Below, in pieces: positions 8,201-15,723 of a stretch of DNA of 32,045 nt. Source of the stretch: Deltaproteobacteria bacterium (GTDB lineage: Bacteria; Desulfobacterota; Desulfarculia; Adiutricales; Adiutricaceae); contig JAITRL010000282.1 in assembly GCA_031288415.1 (NCBI GenBank), forward strand, positions 1 through 32,045, read 5' to 3'. The notes under the pieces were generated by a model. That model was not told where the DNA came from, did no database searches, and saw only the letters and a list, made by a program, of their open reading frames with translations. Position numbers and translations under genes: made by a program. Positions within the stretch are counted from its first letter, which is position 1; each line of letters starts with the position of its first letter.

Positions 8201-9400
8201 GTCCTTGTCCTTCATGAGCCTCGGCTCGTCCAGGAGCGGTGACTTTTCGGGGCTGAACAGGCCGCCGTTCAAGAGGGTCACGCCGGCGATCTCGTCGCCC
8301 TCGTCCAGCGCGGCGAAAAGGGCCCTGAGCCTCTTCCACAGGAAACAGCGGTCGCCCCAGCCGACGGGGCCGCGGCTCCTCATGATCTCCACCGTGCGGC
8401 CCAGCGAGACGTCGGAGTACGCGGGGTGCCTGGCCAGCGCGTCGCGGTGCCTGTCCTCGAAATAGGACACGAAGGCCAGCCTGAACAGCAGGCGCAGGCT
8501 GTTTTCGAGCACCTCGTCCATGAGCATCGCGCGCTTTAGCGCGAGGGCGGAGGCATGAATCACCCGGCCGATGTCCTCGAACAGCGAGTATTCCCCCTTC
8601 TGCCCGTAAATCACGCTTTTGAGGTCATCCTCCAGCCTCGCCCTCCTGTCGTCCTCGCGGGCCAGGGCGACGTCGATCGCCTTGGGCTTTTCCTTGCCGG
8701 CGGCGTAGGTGGCCGCGTTGAAGATTCTCCAGAACGCCTCGAACGCCGCGCCCGCCTCCCCTTCCTGGTGAAAATTGGCGATGAGCCTGAGATCGAAGGT
8801 CACGAACCTCTTTTCCGGGGACACCCTCGTGTTGTCGATGAACATCCACGAGCGCCCGTTGGTCAGGAACCCGTAGTCTATCCTGGTGGCCTGCAGGTAA
8901 GCGAGCAGCTGGTTATAGGGGTTGTCGCCGGTCACCTTCCCGTTGTCGAGCCTCTGGCTCGGCGCCTTGATCTCCATGACCGCGCCGACCAGCCCGTATT
9001 CCGGATCCCTGGAGCCCGAGAACTCCCGCATCCGCCCCGCCGACGTGAAGAGCAGCATGTCCGGCCTCCTCTGCACGGAGGACACGGTCAGGGTATGCTC
9101 CATGAGGCAGTGCCAGCCCAGCATTTCCATGAGCGGCGCCACCAGCTGCGAGGTCACCTGCTGCTCGCTCGGCTCCGCGACCAGGAACGCCTTGTCCAGA
9201 AGCCTGCGGCAGGAGCGAAGCTCGTCCCCGGTGAGGGCGTCTCCGGGGATGCTTTCGCCTATCGCGTCGAAGACGTTGCCGCTGAAGATGCGGTTCGTCC
9301 AGAACCTGTTCGGGCCGGCAAGCTCCGGCTTCATGAGCGCCGGCATCGCCTGGACGCCGATTTCCATGTCGGGCTCGAGCGCTTCGGAAAAGACAGTCAT
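5279..9400 (-). CDS. Type IIG-like restriction-modification enzyme (Eco57I-family methyltransferase with nuclease domain)
   Basis: A 1373-residue single-chain enzyme expected to modify adenine in DNA and to cut unmodified sites. The N-terminal part (about 85-200) carries a PD-(D/E)XK nuclease pattern: Asp114 in RRPDMLLF and Glu143-Ile-Lys145 in VMEIKAP. A helical connector leads to the methyltransferase: YYTPGPL near 511, the SAM-binding motif I DNACGSGQ at 546-553, GVDVSQLAVELALVSLWV near 635, and catalytic motif IV as NPPS at 836-839 in VIIGNPPSKK. The C-terminal third resembles target-recognition regions of this family (LGILNSIPFDWALRFS...SRIPFPQP) and ends with the usual ALIYGLNVRDLEIML helix. 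The length suits type IIG or PglX-like enzymes. NPPS, rather than NPPY/F/W, is unusual. The start has a GGAAGG about 10 bases upstream. No separate methyltransferase, specificity or BREX/DISARM gene lies nearby. Confidence 0.87.
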   Translation of the reverse strand: MTVFSEALEPDMEIGVQAMPALMKPELAGPNRFWTNRIFSGNVFDAIGESIPGDALTGDELRSCRRLLDKAFLVAEPSEQQVTSQLVAPLMEMLGWHCLMEHTLTVSSVQRRPDMLLFTSAGRMREFSGSRDPEYGLVGAVMEIKAPSQRLDNGKVTGDNPYNQLLAYLQATRIDYGFLTNGRSWMFIDNTRVSPEKRFVTFDLRLIANFHQEGEAGAAFEAFWRIFNAATYAAGKEKPKAIDVALAREDDRRARLEDDLKSVIYGQKGEYSLFEDIGRVIHASALALKRAMLMDEVLENSLRLLFRLAFVSYFEDRHRDALARHPAYSDVSLGRTVEIMRSRGPVGWGDRCFLWKRLRALFAALDEGDEIAGVTLLNGGLFSPEKSPLLDEPRLMKDKDVSRLLGRLLYAADGSRRDFRTLSPSHLGTIYHGLAEYEFRTAEEDLEFLRVSYAKSRQAAPQVMEGFCGRRDKAILERLGAGTETVSVVGKGQLYLQNAFRNRRLSCSYYTPGPLSAHMAKAGIQSQLDSVFARPGRSILDMKILDNACGSGQILIDALNFLADKARQRLGTDTRLRRALEKEAASIREGLAAILGPDDGSGLAGTVIEERDVLKRILLKRTIYGVDVSQLAVELALVSLWVDTFVLGAPLVFIEHHVKRGNALVGAGADEARSRETWPELSLPSQQALFDRLQEESAALSDIYDSSGDQVKLSKSLYRRLSGEMSEINKYLDIRNFLDIVDAYDRARLWRRVYDADSLTVTQSCGRMEASLDDISGALVAYSRTRSLMMDPDWCYSRFGDMIGRFGRIYAFFNWETEFPDAFRGPWPGFNVIIGNPPSKKTSFEENHFFAGFMPFYDELPEPEKRRLREEVLSDKSNMSRLGMQEASARVLNEYIRRKYPHSKSGGSGALFRPFIERSLGLLAERGCLVYLVPTSLLTDDMSKDMRLHILNGFSIVRFDGFANRKSLFPDVTGHYRFGMIQIEKRADPDQSMRARFNLRSPDLLDSDAGVFSYPVSAVRRLSPEFLAYMEIPDGERQLPVLDRMYSSFRPLDPRWLDFRNDFEPLVFKEISRKEPGEGLIPVCRGESIYLYRARYREPARWVDPSEFRRIHERKNVSRLLRDVAIQFRSDVSLEAPYLSYRSRAGRGGTLGGFLSGERGLGDLARFAVMDHDFMRLCFRAIAGRGNERTAVAAVVPAGVATHQTLWASVPGRYRYSPELRAVEHDMIPPERLFFALGILNSIPFDWALRFSVDVHASKSIVSRIPFPQPEDAAIAAPGPCRDLARNAALLTLSHSPGFFPDAAGLFGIDGGGLLGQTRAEALQARNDAVAALIYGLNVRDLEIMLEGFRCLNARKPEYAEEVLRCARELLPA

Positions 9401-9859
9401 GCGGCGTAAACCTTCCGTGAATCATCCGGGCCGTCGGCGGGCCTCCCGCAGCCCGGCCGCCCCCCGGAAAGCCGGCGGACGGGCCTTATGAATCTTCTCG
9501 CTCCCGCAAGGGCACAAACGAGGCGCCTGTTCCCGCCCGGGCCTTGGCCGCCGGCCGGCCGAGGGGCCTCGCGCGGGTCCGCTCCTGTCCCGCCGCCCCG
9601 GCCGCCGCAGGTTGCGGGCGGCGGCAGGCTTTAGGCGCGGCCGCGCCTGCAAGGCAAGCCGCAAAGGCCGGGCTTGCCCTGGCCTGCCGTGACCTCAAGG
9701 CAGGACCTCCTCAAGGCCGACTCCCCTGAGGGTTGGGCAGGGAGGTGGACTGTTACCGCGATTCAATCGGAGAGAATCAACTCTCGAACATCCTTGAGTT
9801 TTCCCATTTACTTTTGAAAATGCTTTATATAGAAGCTCAAACTTTATTTAGCACTATAA

Positions 9860-9889
9860 AATGTACTCTTATCCTTCTGGGAATGTCAA
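9860..9889 (-). promoter_or_regulatory. Candidate promoter for the RM gene
   Basis: On the minus strand a perfect TTGACA (9889 to 9884) is followed after 18 bases by TACATT (9865 to 9860), in an AT-rich island. Transcription would run towards the RM gene with a leader of about 450 nt. The -35 is strong and the -10 moderate. Confidence 0.45.
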
Positions 9890-10146
9890 GAGTTTTTTCG
9901 GCCCGAGCGAGCCGTAAATGCCGAAAGGCCGGTTCCACTGCGCCGGCAAAGCAAGCTGCCGGCATCATTCGTTCGGCGAGGCGTGACCGCGCGGTGCCGT
10001 CCCCGCCCGTTACGGCAAGATTCCATGCCTAGTCCAAATATACCGAATATGGCGTAATGACTTCTTCTACGGTACTAAGCAATCTACTCTCCCGAACCCC
10101 GTTTCACAAGCATTTTTTGACTATGCTCCGCATTTTAAATTTTAGG

Positions 10147-10209
10147 TATATTACTATTTTTTTATAAATATCATATTGTTTAATATATTTATAATTAAAT
10201 AGTAATATA
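10147..10209. repeat. AT-rich 63-bp near-perfect palindrome
   Basis: Two 24-nt arms (10147-10170 and 10186-10209) are complementary except at two positions and flank a 15-nt loop. Weaker pairing (AAATTT) continues outside. The sequence is almost pure A/T, whereas its surroundings are strongly GC-rich. It could be a DNA-bending or nucleoid-protein site, a transposable-element remnant, or a strand-opening site. I see no DnaA-box cluster or replication gene beside it. Confidence 0.75.
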
Positions 10210-10965
10210 GTATATAAATTTCCGCCTCGCGCCTAGCAGCTTCTCAGCACGGTATTTGTCACCGCACGGTATTGTCGCGACCGTAAAGCCATAAAATGAG
10301 TTTTCGGCTTGCCGGGGAGAGAACCAGGCCGGCTGGCCCGGCCGCAGCAGGCGACTTTAGCCGCTCGCCCGGCTCTCTTCAGGGAACAGGCGGGCAAGCC
10401 GGAACTCCCCTGTGCCTGCCGGACATAGTCCGGCCGGCCCAGAGCCCCTCCCGGCGCAAGCCTCTCGCGCCTGCACGCTAAGGTTTTCCCGGAAAGCGCG
10501 GGCGGCTTCCGTTCATCAGGGCGCCGCCTGTCGCCTTGCCGGGATTCTTTCCCCGCCTCCGCCTGAGACTTCCCTGGCCGCAGGAAGCCTTACGCCGCAG
10601 ACCTTCCGCCGCGGCTTTGGGAGAGAGGGCGGCTCCAGGCGCCCCTGCCGGAACCCGGCCGGCCCGGGCGCGGCTCCTCTTGCGCGGCAGGCGCGCGCGG
10701 GAGCCGGAAACCGGAAGCCGCCCCCTGAAGTCAGCCGCCGGCCGCCCTGCCGCCGGGCCAGGCGCAGGGGCAGAGGAAGCGGCGGGCGAGGCGCGACGGA
10801 ATTCCGCAGGGCGCGATGTCTTCGCCGGCGGTTTGCCCGCCTCCAGCCGCGCCTCCCGCCGGATTTACGGCCAGTCCCGCCCGCCTTCTGGGCCGGCCTG
10901 CCTACCTTCTCCTGTCCGGGCTCGCCGGGCTTGTCCTGCCGGCCTCGGCCCCCTTCTCACTGTCG

Positions 10966-12999
10966 TCACTGCAGCGCCTGCGGCTTGATGAGCCCGGGAA
11001 TTTTGCCGCAGGTCTCGATGAAGGCCTGCCTGGCGGCCTTCGCCTCCGCAGTGAGCTTGGACAGCCGCTTTTTTTCCGGCGGAGTCAGCGCGCCTTTCGC
11101 GCGTTTCGCTTTGAGGGCCTCCCGCTCGGGGCAGTGCCTGGCGCAGGCCTCCGCCGCCGAGGCCAAGGCGAGGTACGCGGCCTCCTCCGGCTGGCCGGCG
11201 AAGACGGCAGGCACGGGGGAGGCCTCCGGGGGAGCGGCCGGCTCCCCCTCCTCCGGGGGCGCATCCTCCGGGATCGGCTCCTGCAGGCTCCCTTCCTTGA
11301 GGACCTTCCGCAGCATGTCGGCCTCCCTGGCCCTTCCGTCTTGCGAGAGCCAGGCAATCAGCACGCGGCAGCGGGTCGCGATCTGCTCCGGATAGATCCC
11401 CCGGAAAGCCTCATCCAGAAAGGACCTGCGCCCGCGGGCCCTCAGGCCCGAGCTCACGGCGAGCTTCTCGTAGAAGATCGCCTCCCCGCGCGCTCCCATG
11501 ACAATGCAGATCTCGCCCAGGTAGCCGGCGATGATCGACACCCAGTACGTGTCAAGCCCGCCGGAGCGGACGGCCTGCTCCAGCGCGCCGGTAAGCGAGC
11601 GTTTCGCTTCCCCGTGCCGGCCCTGGCGGAAGGAGGCGAAATTGGAGTATATCAGGGACCTGAGCGTGTCAGGGTGAGAGGCGCCCAGCGCGCGGCCCTG
11701 GGCGTCTGCCATCGCTTTGAACTGGGCCTTCGCGGCCTGCATGTCCTCCGTCATGAGCGTGAGGGCGTTCATGGAGCTTAAGTTCATGTCATCCGCCGGG
11801 CCCGCCGGTTCCGGCGCCCGGCTCCTGGCCTCCATGACCTCCTGGAGCATGGACTTCGCTTCGGTCTTCTTCCCGAGCTTGAGCATGACATTGGCCAGCC
11901 CGGTCCTGGCGGCCAGCGACTCGGGATGTTCCGGCCCCATCGAGTCGCTCATCTTCGTCACGAGCTCGCTCAGCAGCTCCTGTGCCTTCCCGTCCTCACC
12001 GACGGCGGAGAAGGCGTGGGCCAGGACGCCCATCGTGGAGACGGTCTCGGGGTGGTCAGGCCCCAGCAGCCGCTTCTTGCCCTCCAGGACCCCGCTGAGC
12101 AGGTCCCGCGCCGCGGCCCAGTCCCCGAGGGCCCCGTTGCACAATGACAGATGGTTCATGGTTCTCAGCGTGTACAGGTTGTCATCGCCCAGGGAAAGCC
12201 TTCTTCTCTCCAGGATGACCTGGAAAATGTCCCTTGCCGCGGCGAATTCGCGGCTGCGGAGCAGGGCCATTCCCAGGGCGGTCATGAAGTTAAGCGTTTC
12301 CGGGTGGCTCTGTCCCCACACGCGCTCGAACTTTTCCATGGCCCGCCCGCGCGCGGCCAGGGCCTCCTCGTGATCCTTGAGGCGCGCAAGCGCGACCGCC
12401 AGGCCCCTCTCCGCGCGCAACGTCACCGGATGGCTGTCTCCCAGCGCGAGCGAGGAGGTTTTCAGGGCGACCCTGAGGCCCGCCGCCGCTGACCTGGCGT
12501 CGCCGGCCTCAATGAGGGCGGCCGCGAGCGAGATCCGGGCGCAGACGGCCTGCGGGTGGGCCTCCCCGAGCGCGGAAGCGGCGCGGGCGGCAATCCCGTC
12601 CAGGGCCTTCCGGGCCCCCCCCGGGTCAAGAAGGTAGCTGAGCCTCACCAGGGCGGCCGTCTCGCCGGCGTAAAGGCTCTCCGGGGAATCCGGGCCGAAA
12701 ATGACCGGGATCCTCGCCAAAGCGCGGCCGGGAGGCCCCTCCATGTCAGGCGGCAGCTCCAGTTCGATCTCGTAGAACTCCCTGGCCATGCGGCTCCAGG
12801 CCGCAAACGCCCGCGGATCGCCGTCGCCGAAGGCGGCCTCGGCCGCTTCGGCCAGATCCTTCCAGCTCATGGAGGCCTCCAGGTGCATGGCCTCGTCAGA
12901 ACGTTTTTCCGCTTTGGCCCGCAAGTCTTCCAGTTCAGGGGGCATCTCTTCGAACTTCCAGGCCGGCCGGTAGGGCGCGCCTGCGGCTTCGTCAGTCAT
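10966..12999 (-). CDS. TPR protein, CHAT-less paralogue of the TPR-CHAT protein
   Basis: A 677-residue protein. AGGAGAG precedes the ATG at 12999; the frame is open further upstream but has no support there. There is no signal peptide. The N-terminus has the motif YRPAWKFEEMPPELEDLRAK, nearly the same as residues 85-108 of the TPR-CHAT protein. The middle (about 130-480) holds kinesin-light-chain-type TPR units of about 42 residues with LG..HP.TL signatures (LGDSHPVTL, WGQSHPETL, LGDDNLYTL, LGPDHPETV, MGPEHPESL, LGASHPDTL). The end (about 600-677) matches the linker before CHAT in the other protein and stops where CHAT would begin. TPR units bind other proteins, so a scaffold, adaptor or decoy role is possible. 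No catalytic motif was seen. Its partner is unknown. Confidence 0.85.
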   Translation of the reverse strand: MTDEAAGAPYRPAWKFEEMPPELEDLRAKAEKRSDEAMHLEASMSWKDLAEAAEAAFGDGDPRAFAAWSRMAREFYEIELELPPDMEGPPGRALARIPVIFGPDSPESLYAGETAALVRLSYLLDPGGARKALDGIAARAASALGEAHPQAVCARISLAAALIEAGDARSAAAGLRVALKTSSLALGDSHPVTLRAERGLAVALARLKDHEEALAARGRAMEKFERVWGQSHPETLNFMTALGMALLRSREFAAARDIFQVILERRRLSLGDDNLYTLRTMNHLSLCNGALGDWAAARDLLSGVLEGKKRLLGPDHPETVSTMGVLAHAFSAVGEDGKAQELLSELVTKMSDSMGPEHPESLAARTGLANVMLKLGKKTEAKSMLQEVMEARSRAPEPAGPADDMNLSSMNALTLMTEDMQAAKAQFKAMADAQGRALGASHPDTLRSLIYSNFASFRQGRHGEAKRSLTGALEQAVRSGGLDTYWVSIIAGYLGEICIVMGARGEAIFYEKLAVSSGLRARGRRSFLDEAFRGIYPEQIATRCRVLIAWLSQDGRAREADMLRKVLKEGSLQEPIPEDAPPEEGEPAAPPEASPVPAVFAGQPEEAAYLALASAAEACARHCPEREALKAKRAKGALTPPEKKRLSKLTAEAKAARQAFIETCGKIPGLIKPQALQ

Positions 13000-13060
13000 G
13001 GCTTTCTCTCCTGGGCAGGCCGTTTTCCGGCGCCGCGTCAACAACACGATGGGGTCCCGT

Positions 13061-13089
13061 ATTTTACGGCCTGACGGCGGAGGGGGCAA
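13061..13089 (-). promoter_or_regulatory. Candidate promoter of the CHAT-less TPR gene
   Basis: On the minus strand, TTGCCC (-35, 13089 to 13084), 17 bases, then TAAAAT (-10, 13066 to 13061). The expected start point leaves a leader of about 55 nt to the ATG. The -10 lies in a small palindrome, CCGTA-TTT-TACGG, which could be an operator. Confidence 0.5.
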
Positions 13090-14275
13090 CCCTGCCCCTG
13101 CCGCCCGCCGCGCGGCCGCTCGCGGCGCCCGGCGCATTGACGGCCCTGGAGCCTTCCGGCGGCCGCAAAACCCTCTCGCGGCCCGGAGCGGCCCTGTCCG
13201 GGACAGGGCGCCGCGCCTCGATCCGCGGCCGCCCGGCGGCAGACTCGTATCCTCCCGGCCCGAACCCAAAGCCTCATCCTCCGCTCCCCCGCCGCGCTCT
13301 GTGCGGCCCGACCCCCGTCCATGCCGCGGCCTGCACCCCGCCTGCCGGGACCTTGACCTTCCCGCTGGCGCCCGGGAAAACCCGATGGCCCGGGCTTGAC
13401 GGGCGGGGCCGCGAAAACCGGCTCTTGGCGGCATCCCTCCGGCAGAGGAGCGGCAGGCCGGCCTCCGCGGGAAAACATTACCGCGGCGGCGCGGACCTGC
13501 CGGCCCCGCTTCCGGCCTCTCCCTGACAAGCCGTTCGGGCCCCCTGAATCCGCCGGCTTCCCCGGAGCGCCGGATCGGCCCCGTTCACGAAGATTCGGCC
13601 GCGGCCAGGCCAAACCGCCGCCGCCCCCGGACGTCCCTGTCCCGCCGGCCTCACATGACCTGCCCGCCGGCCTCCCCGTGACCTGACCGCCGGCAATCCC
13701 TGTGACAGACAGTCAAAGCCGAGCCAAATGCCCCGTTCTTCCGCAGTCTCCGGAACGCGCCCCGTCGGATTAGACAGTCCCCTTCAGCTTTGCCATTCGC
13801 GCCGGCAGCGGCTTCGGGCATCCTGCGAAGGGCTTTTCCGGCGGCGCGGCATTCCGGCCTGCCGCATCCGCCGTCCCCTTTGGCTCAGCAGCGGAATCCC
13901 GGCCGCCGCGGCCGGCTGGTTTTGAACCGGCAGGGGCGCCCGGTACCTTGCGCCTTGCCTTACTGTTGCCGTCATAATTTGATTTGTTTTCAGCTCCGCT
14001 CGCCGGGATGCCGGGGCTCTTTTCCCCGGAACGGCTCCAGCCGTTGCCGCCCTTGCTCTTGCGGCACGGCGCGCCTTCGGGACGGGGAACGGAGGCAAGC
14101 GCCTCGGGACGGTTTTCCCGCCCGAGGCCGGCATAGGGCTCCCTGCCCGAAGCCTGCCCCCTGCAGCCTGAGTCTGACTTTTTCCCGGCATGCTGCAGGC
14201 ATGAAGGGCCGCTTCGGCCTGAACGCCGCAAGCTTTCCATGATCTTGAAAAGCGCGGGAAAGACGCGGGCTTTGG

Positions 14276-14303
14276 TTGATTTTCCCGGCTGACGCGTTAC
14301 AAT
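14276..14303 (+). promoter_or_regulatory. Candidate promoter of the secreted orphan gene
   Basis: TTGATT (14276-14281), a 16-base spacer, then TACAAT (14298-14303), about 115 bp before the start codon at 14421. It is one of the better sigma-70-like matches in the window. Confidence 0.55.
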
Positions 14304-14420
14304 CATAACGTCCGCCGTTTTATCCGGCTACGGCCTCCTCAAGCCCGCGCCGGAGCCCGATCGCCTGCAAAAACCTGCGGTCCTCACCGCGATCGGCCTG
14401 GACGGCTCCAAGGGACTCCC

Positions 14421-15050
14421 ATGACATTCCCCCCGTTCCCCGCGCGCCTCTCCGCGCCCGCCGCCGCCGCGGCCGCCGTCGCCCTGACGGTTTCCGGGGC
14501 GGCATTCGCGCAAAAGGGCTGGGAAACCTTCGACAGCTCCCGGGCCTTCGCGTCGGCTCCCGGGCCCGCCTTTACCCTGCGTTTGCCCCCCGGCATGCGG
14601 CAGGATCCCGGCCACGCCGGCCAGGCGGTTCACGCGGGGCCCGCCGACGCCCGAAACAGGCTGCTCATGTTCAGGGTCATAGTCCCTAAGGCTATGCCCA
14701 AGGAGTATTCGACATTCATCAATGAAGAGGGCGAGAAAGCCTTCTTCCTCCAGTACGCCGCCCAGCTGGCCGAACACGAGCAAGGGAAACTGTACCACCT
14801 GGAATTTCCCGAAACCCCTGACGCCACTGCCGAAGCTTACATCAGGTCAGCGGCAGGCTCAGGCCCCGACGGCAGCCTGCTCTCCTTCGACGTGTGGCGC
14901 GTGATTGTCAAGGAAGGCGTTATCCTGCAGTTCGGGTGCTCCTACATCGTCCCTGAAGGCGTTGCCGCGAGCGAAGGGCTCTCCTCGGCCGACAACCCCG
15001 GCTACGGCGCATACTGCCGGCCGTTCCTCGATTCCCTCGCGTACAAGTGA
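14421..15050 (+). CDS. Secreted protein of unknown function
   Basis: A 209-residue protein and the only convincing plus-strand gene. Residues 1-30 look like a signal peptide with an Ala/Val core and an Ala-Phe-Ala cleavage site at 28-30. The mature protein is mixed alpha/beta, with FTLRLPPGM near the start, an acidic segment (YSTFINEEGEKAFFLQYAAQLAEHEQ), and strands such as LLMFRVIVPK, SFDVWRVIVKEG and ILQFGCSYIVPEG. Two cysteines near the C-terminus (FGCSY and YCRPF) could form a disulfide outside the cytoplasm. I do not recognise the family. The start has a weak AAGG six to ten bases upstream, and a good promoter lies before it. It points away from the CHAT-less TPR gene and converges on the TPR-CHAT gene. 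Confidence 0.75.
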   Translation: MTFPPFPARLSAPAAAAAAVALTVSGAAFAQKGWETFDSSRAFASAPGPAFTLRLPPGMRQDPGHAGQAVHAGPADARNRLLMFRVIVPKAMPKEYSTFINEEGEKAFFLQYAAQLAEHEQGKLYHLEFPETPDATAEAYIRSAAGSGPDGSLLSFDVWRVIVKEGVILQFGCSYIVPEGVAASEGLSSADNPGYGAYCRPFLDSLAYK

Positions 15051-15723
15051 CTCCCCCGGGCTCCCCCTGCCCGCCCTGCCGCCAGGCCAAGCCTGGCCTG
15101 GCCTGGCCTGCCGCCGCTGCCTCACGGAGCCGCGGGCGCCGGCGGCGGCCCTGGAAAAGTTCCCGCCCCCGGCAGGCGCCCGGCCGCCCGAACTGTCCTT
15201 GTCTCGCCCGCAGGCCTGCCCGCCCGCCCGCTTCCGGCCGCCGGACAAGGACAGAGGGCGCCCGGAGACCCGGGCGCGACAGGCCCTTGCCGTTCCGGCG
15301 ACGCCCCTGGACTTTGGCCCTTGCGGCTCCCCGCTCATCCCCGGCGGAGGGCGTGAAAGCCTGGCGCCGCCTGGCAGGCGGCGGCGGATCTCAGGCCCTC
15401 GGCCTGAACCGCAAGGCTCGGCGCGATAAGACTTGGGCAAGCCTTCCGCGGCGCGGAAGACCCCTGTCGCGGCCGACATGGCCCGGCGGGCCCCGCCGCG
15501 GAGAGCGGTTAAGCCTTAAGGCGGGCCGGGGAAGGCGGCACGGCGAACCTTGACGCCCCTTCAGCGGCCCCGCGGCGTGAACCGCGCGCCCCTTCCGCAG
15601 TCCGCGGGTCGAACCGCGCGCCCCTTCGCAGTCCGCGGGGCGAACCGCGCTCCCCTTCCGCCGGGCAACGGGCGTCGCTAGCGCCAGGAGGGCCAAACGG
15701 CGGAACTTTCGGGGGCCGCGATT
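15051..15723. other. Convergent intergenic region with tandem repeat
   Basis: About 670 bp between convergent genes. No clear T-tailed terminator for either gene was found. It contains a CCTGG-rich run near 15080-15110 and the GAACCGCG tandem repeat at 15545-15669. Confidence 0.5.
15545..15669. repeat. 31-34-bp degenerate tandem repeat, about four units
   Basis: Four successive units begin with GAACC at 15545, 15579, 15611 and 15642 and share CCCCTTC and CAG(T)CCGCGG blocks. The middle two are nearly identical (32 and 31 bp). It lies between the ends of convergent genes and encodes nothing recognisable. Confidence 0.65.

Larger units (their letters stand above)
9401..10965. other. Intergenic region with AT-rich islands, upstream of the RM gene
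   Basis: 1.56 kb between two minus-strand genes. Positions about 9765-9900 and 10040-10230 are conspicuously AT-rich against otherwise very GC-rich DNA. The first island contains a TTGACA promoter candidate and a 14-codon frame on the minus strand (9763-9807, MGKLKDVRELILSD) without a ribosome binding site, possibly a relic. The second contains a large palindrome. The rest is GC-rich with no convincing gene. Confidence 0.65.
13000..14420. other. Divergent intergenic region
   Basis: 1.4 kb between divergent genes. It contains the TPR-gene promoter candidate (13061-13089) and the promoter candidate of the plus-strand secreted protein (14276-14303). The rest is GC-rich with open frames of no recognisable protein character. 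Confidence 0.6.

Noticed and set aside
5279-9400. PglX of a BREX system
   Set aside because: The methyltransferase resembles that family, but none of the other BREX genes (such as pglZ, brxA-C or brxL) is nearby, and the protein carries its own PD-(D/E)XK nuclease domain.
9733-10032. Plus-strand 99-codon frame across an AT-rich island
   Set aside because: It starts in GC-rich DNA, crosses the island and re-enters GC-rich DNA with abrupt changes of residue use; no ribosome binding site or recognisable motif.
10147-10209. Replication origin
   Set aside because: AT-rich and palindromic, but no DnaA-box cluster, iterons or replication gene is adjacent.
13000-13434. Upstream extension of the CHAT-less TPR frame to 13434
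   Set aside because: Arg/Gly/Pro-rich sequence with no motif; the ATG at 12999 has AGGAGAG, and its N-terminus aligns with the TPR-CHAT motif. A promoter candidate lies inside the extension.
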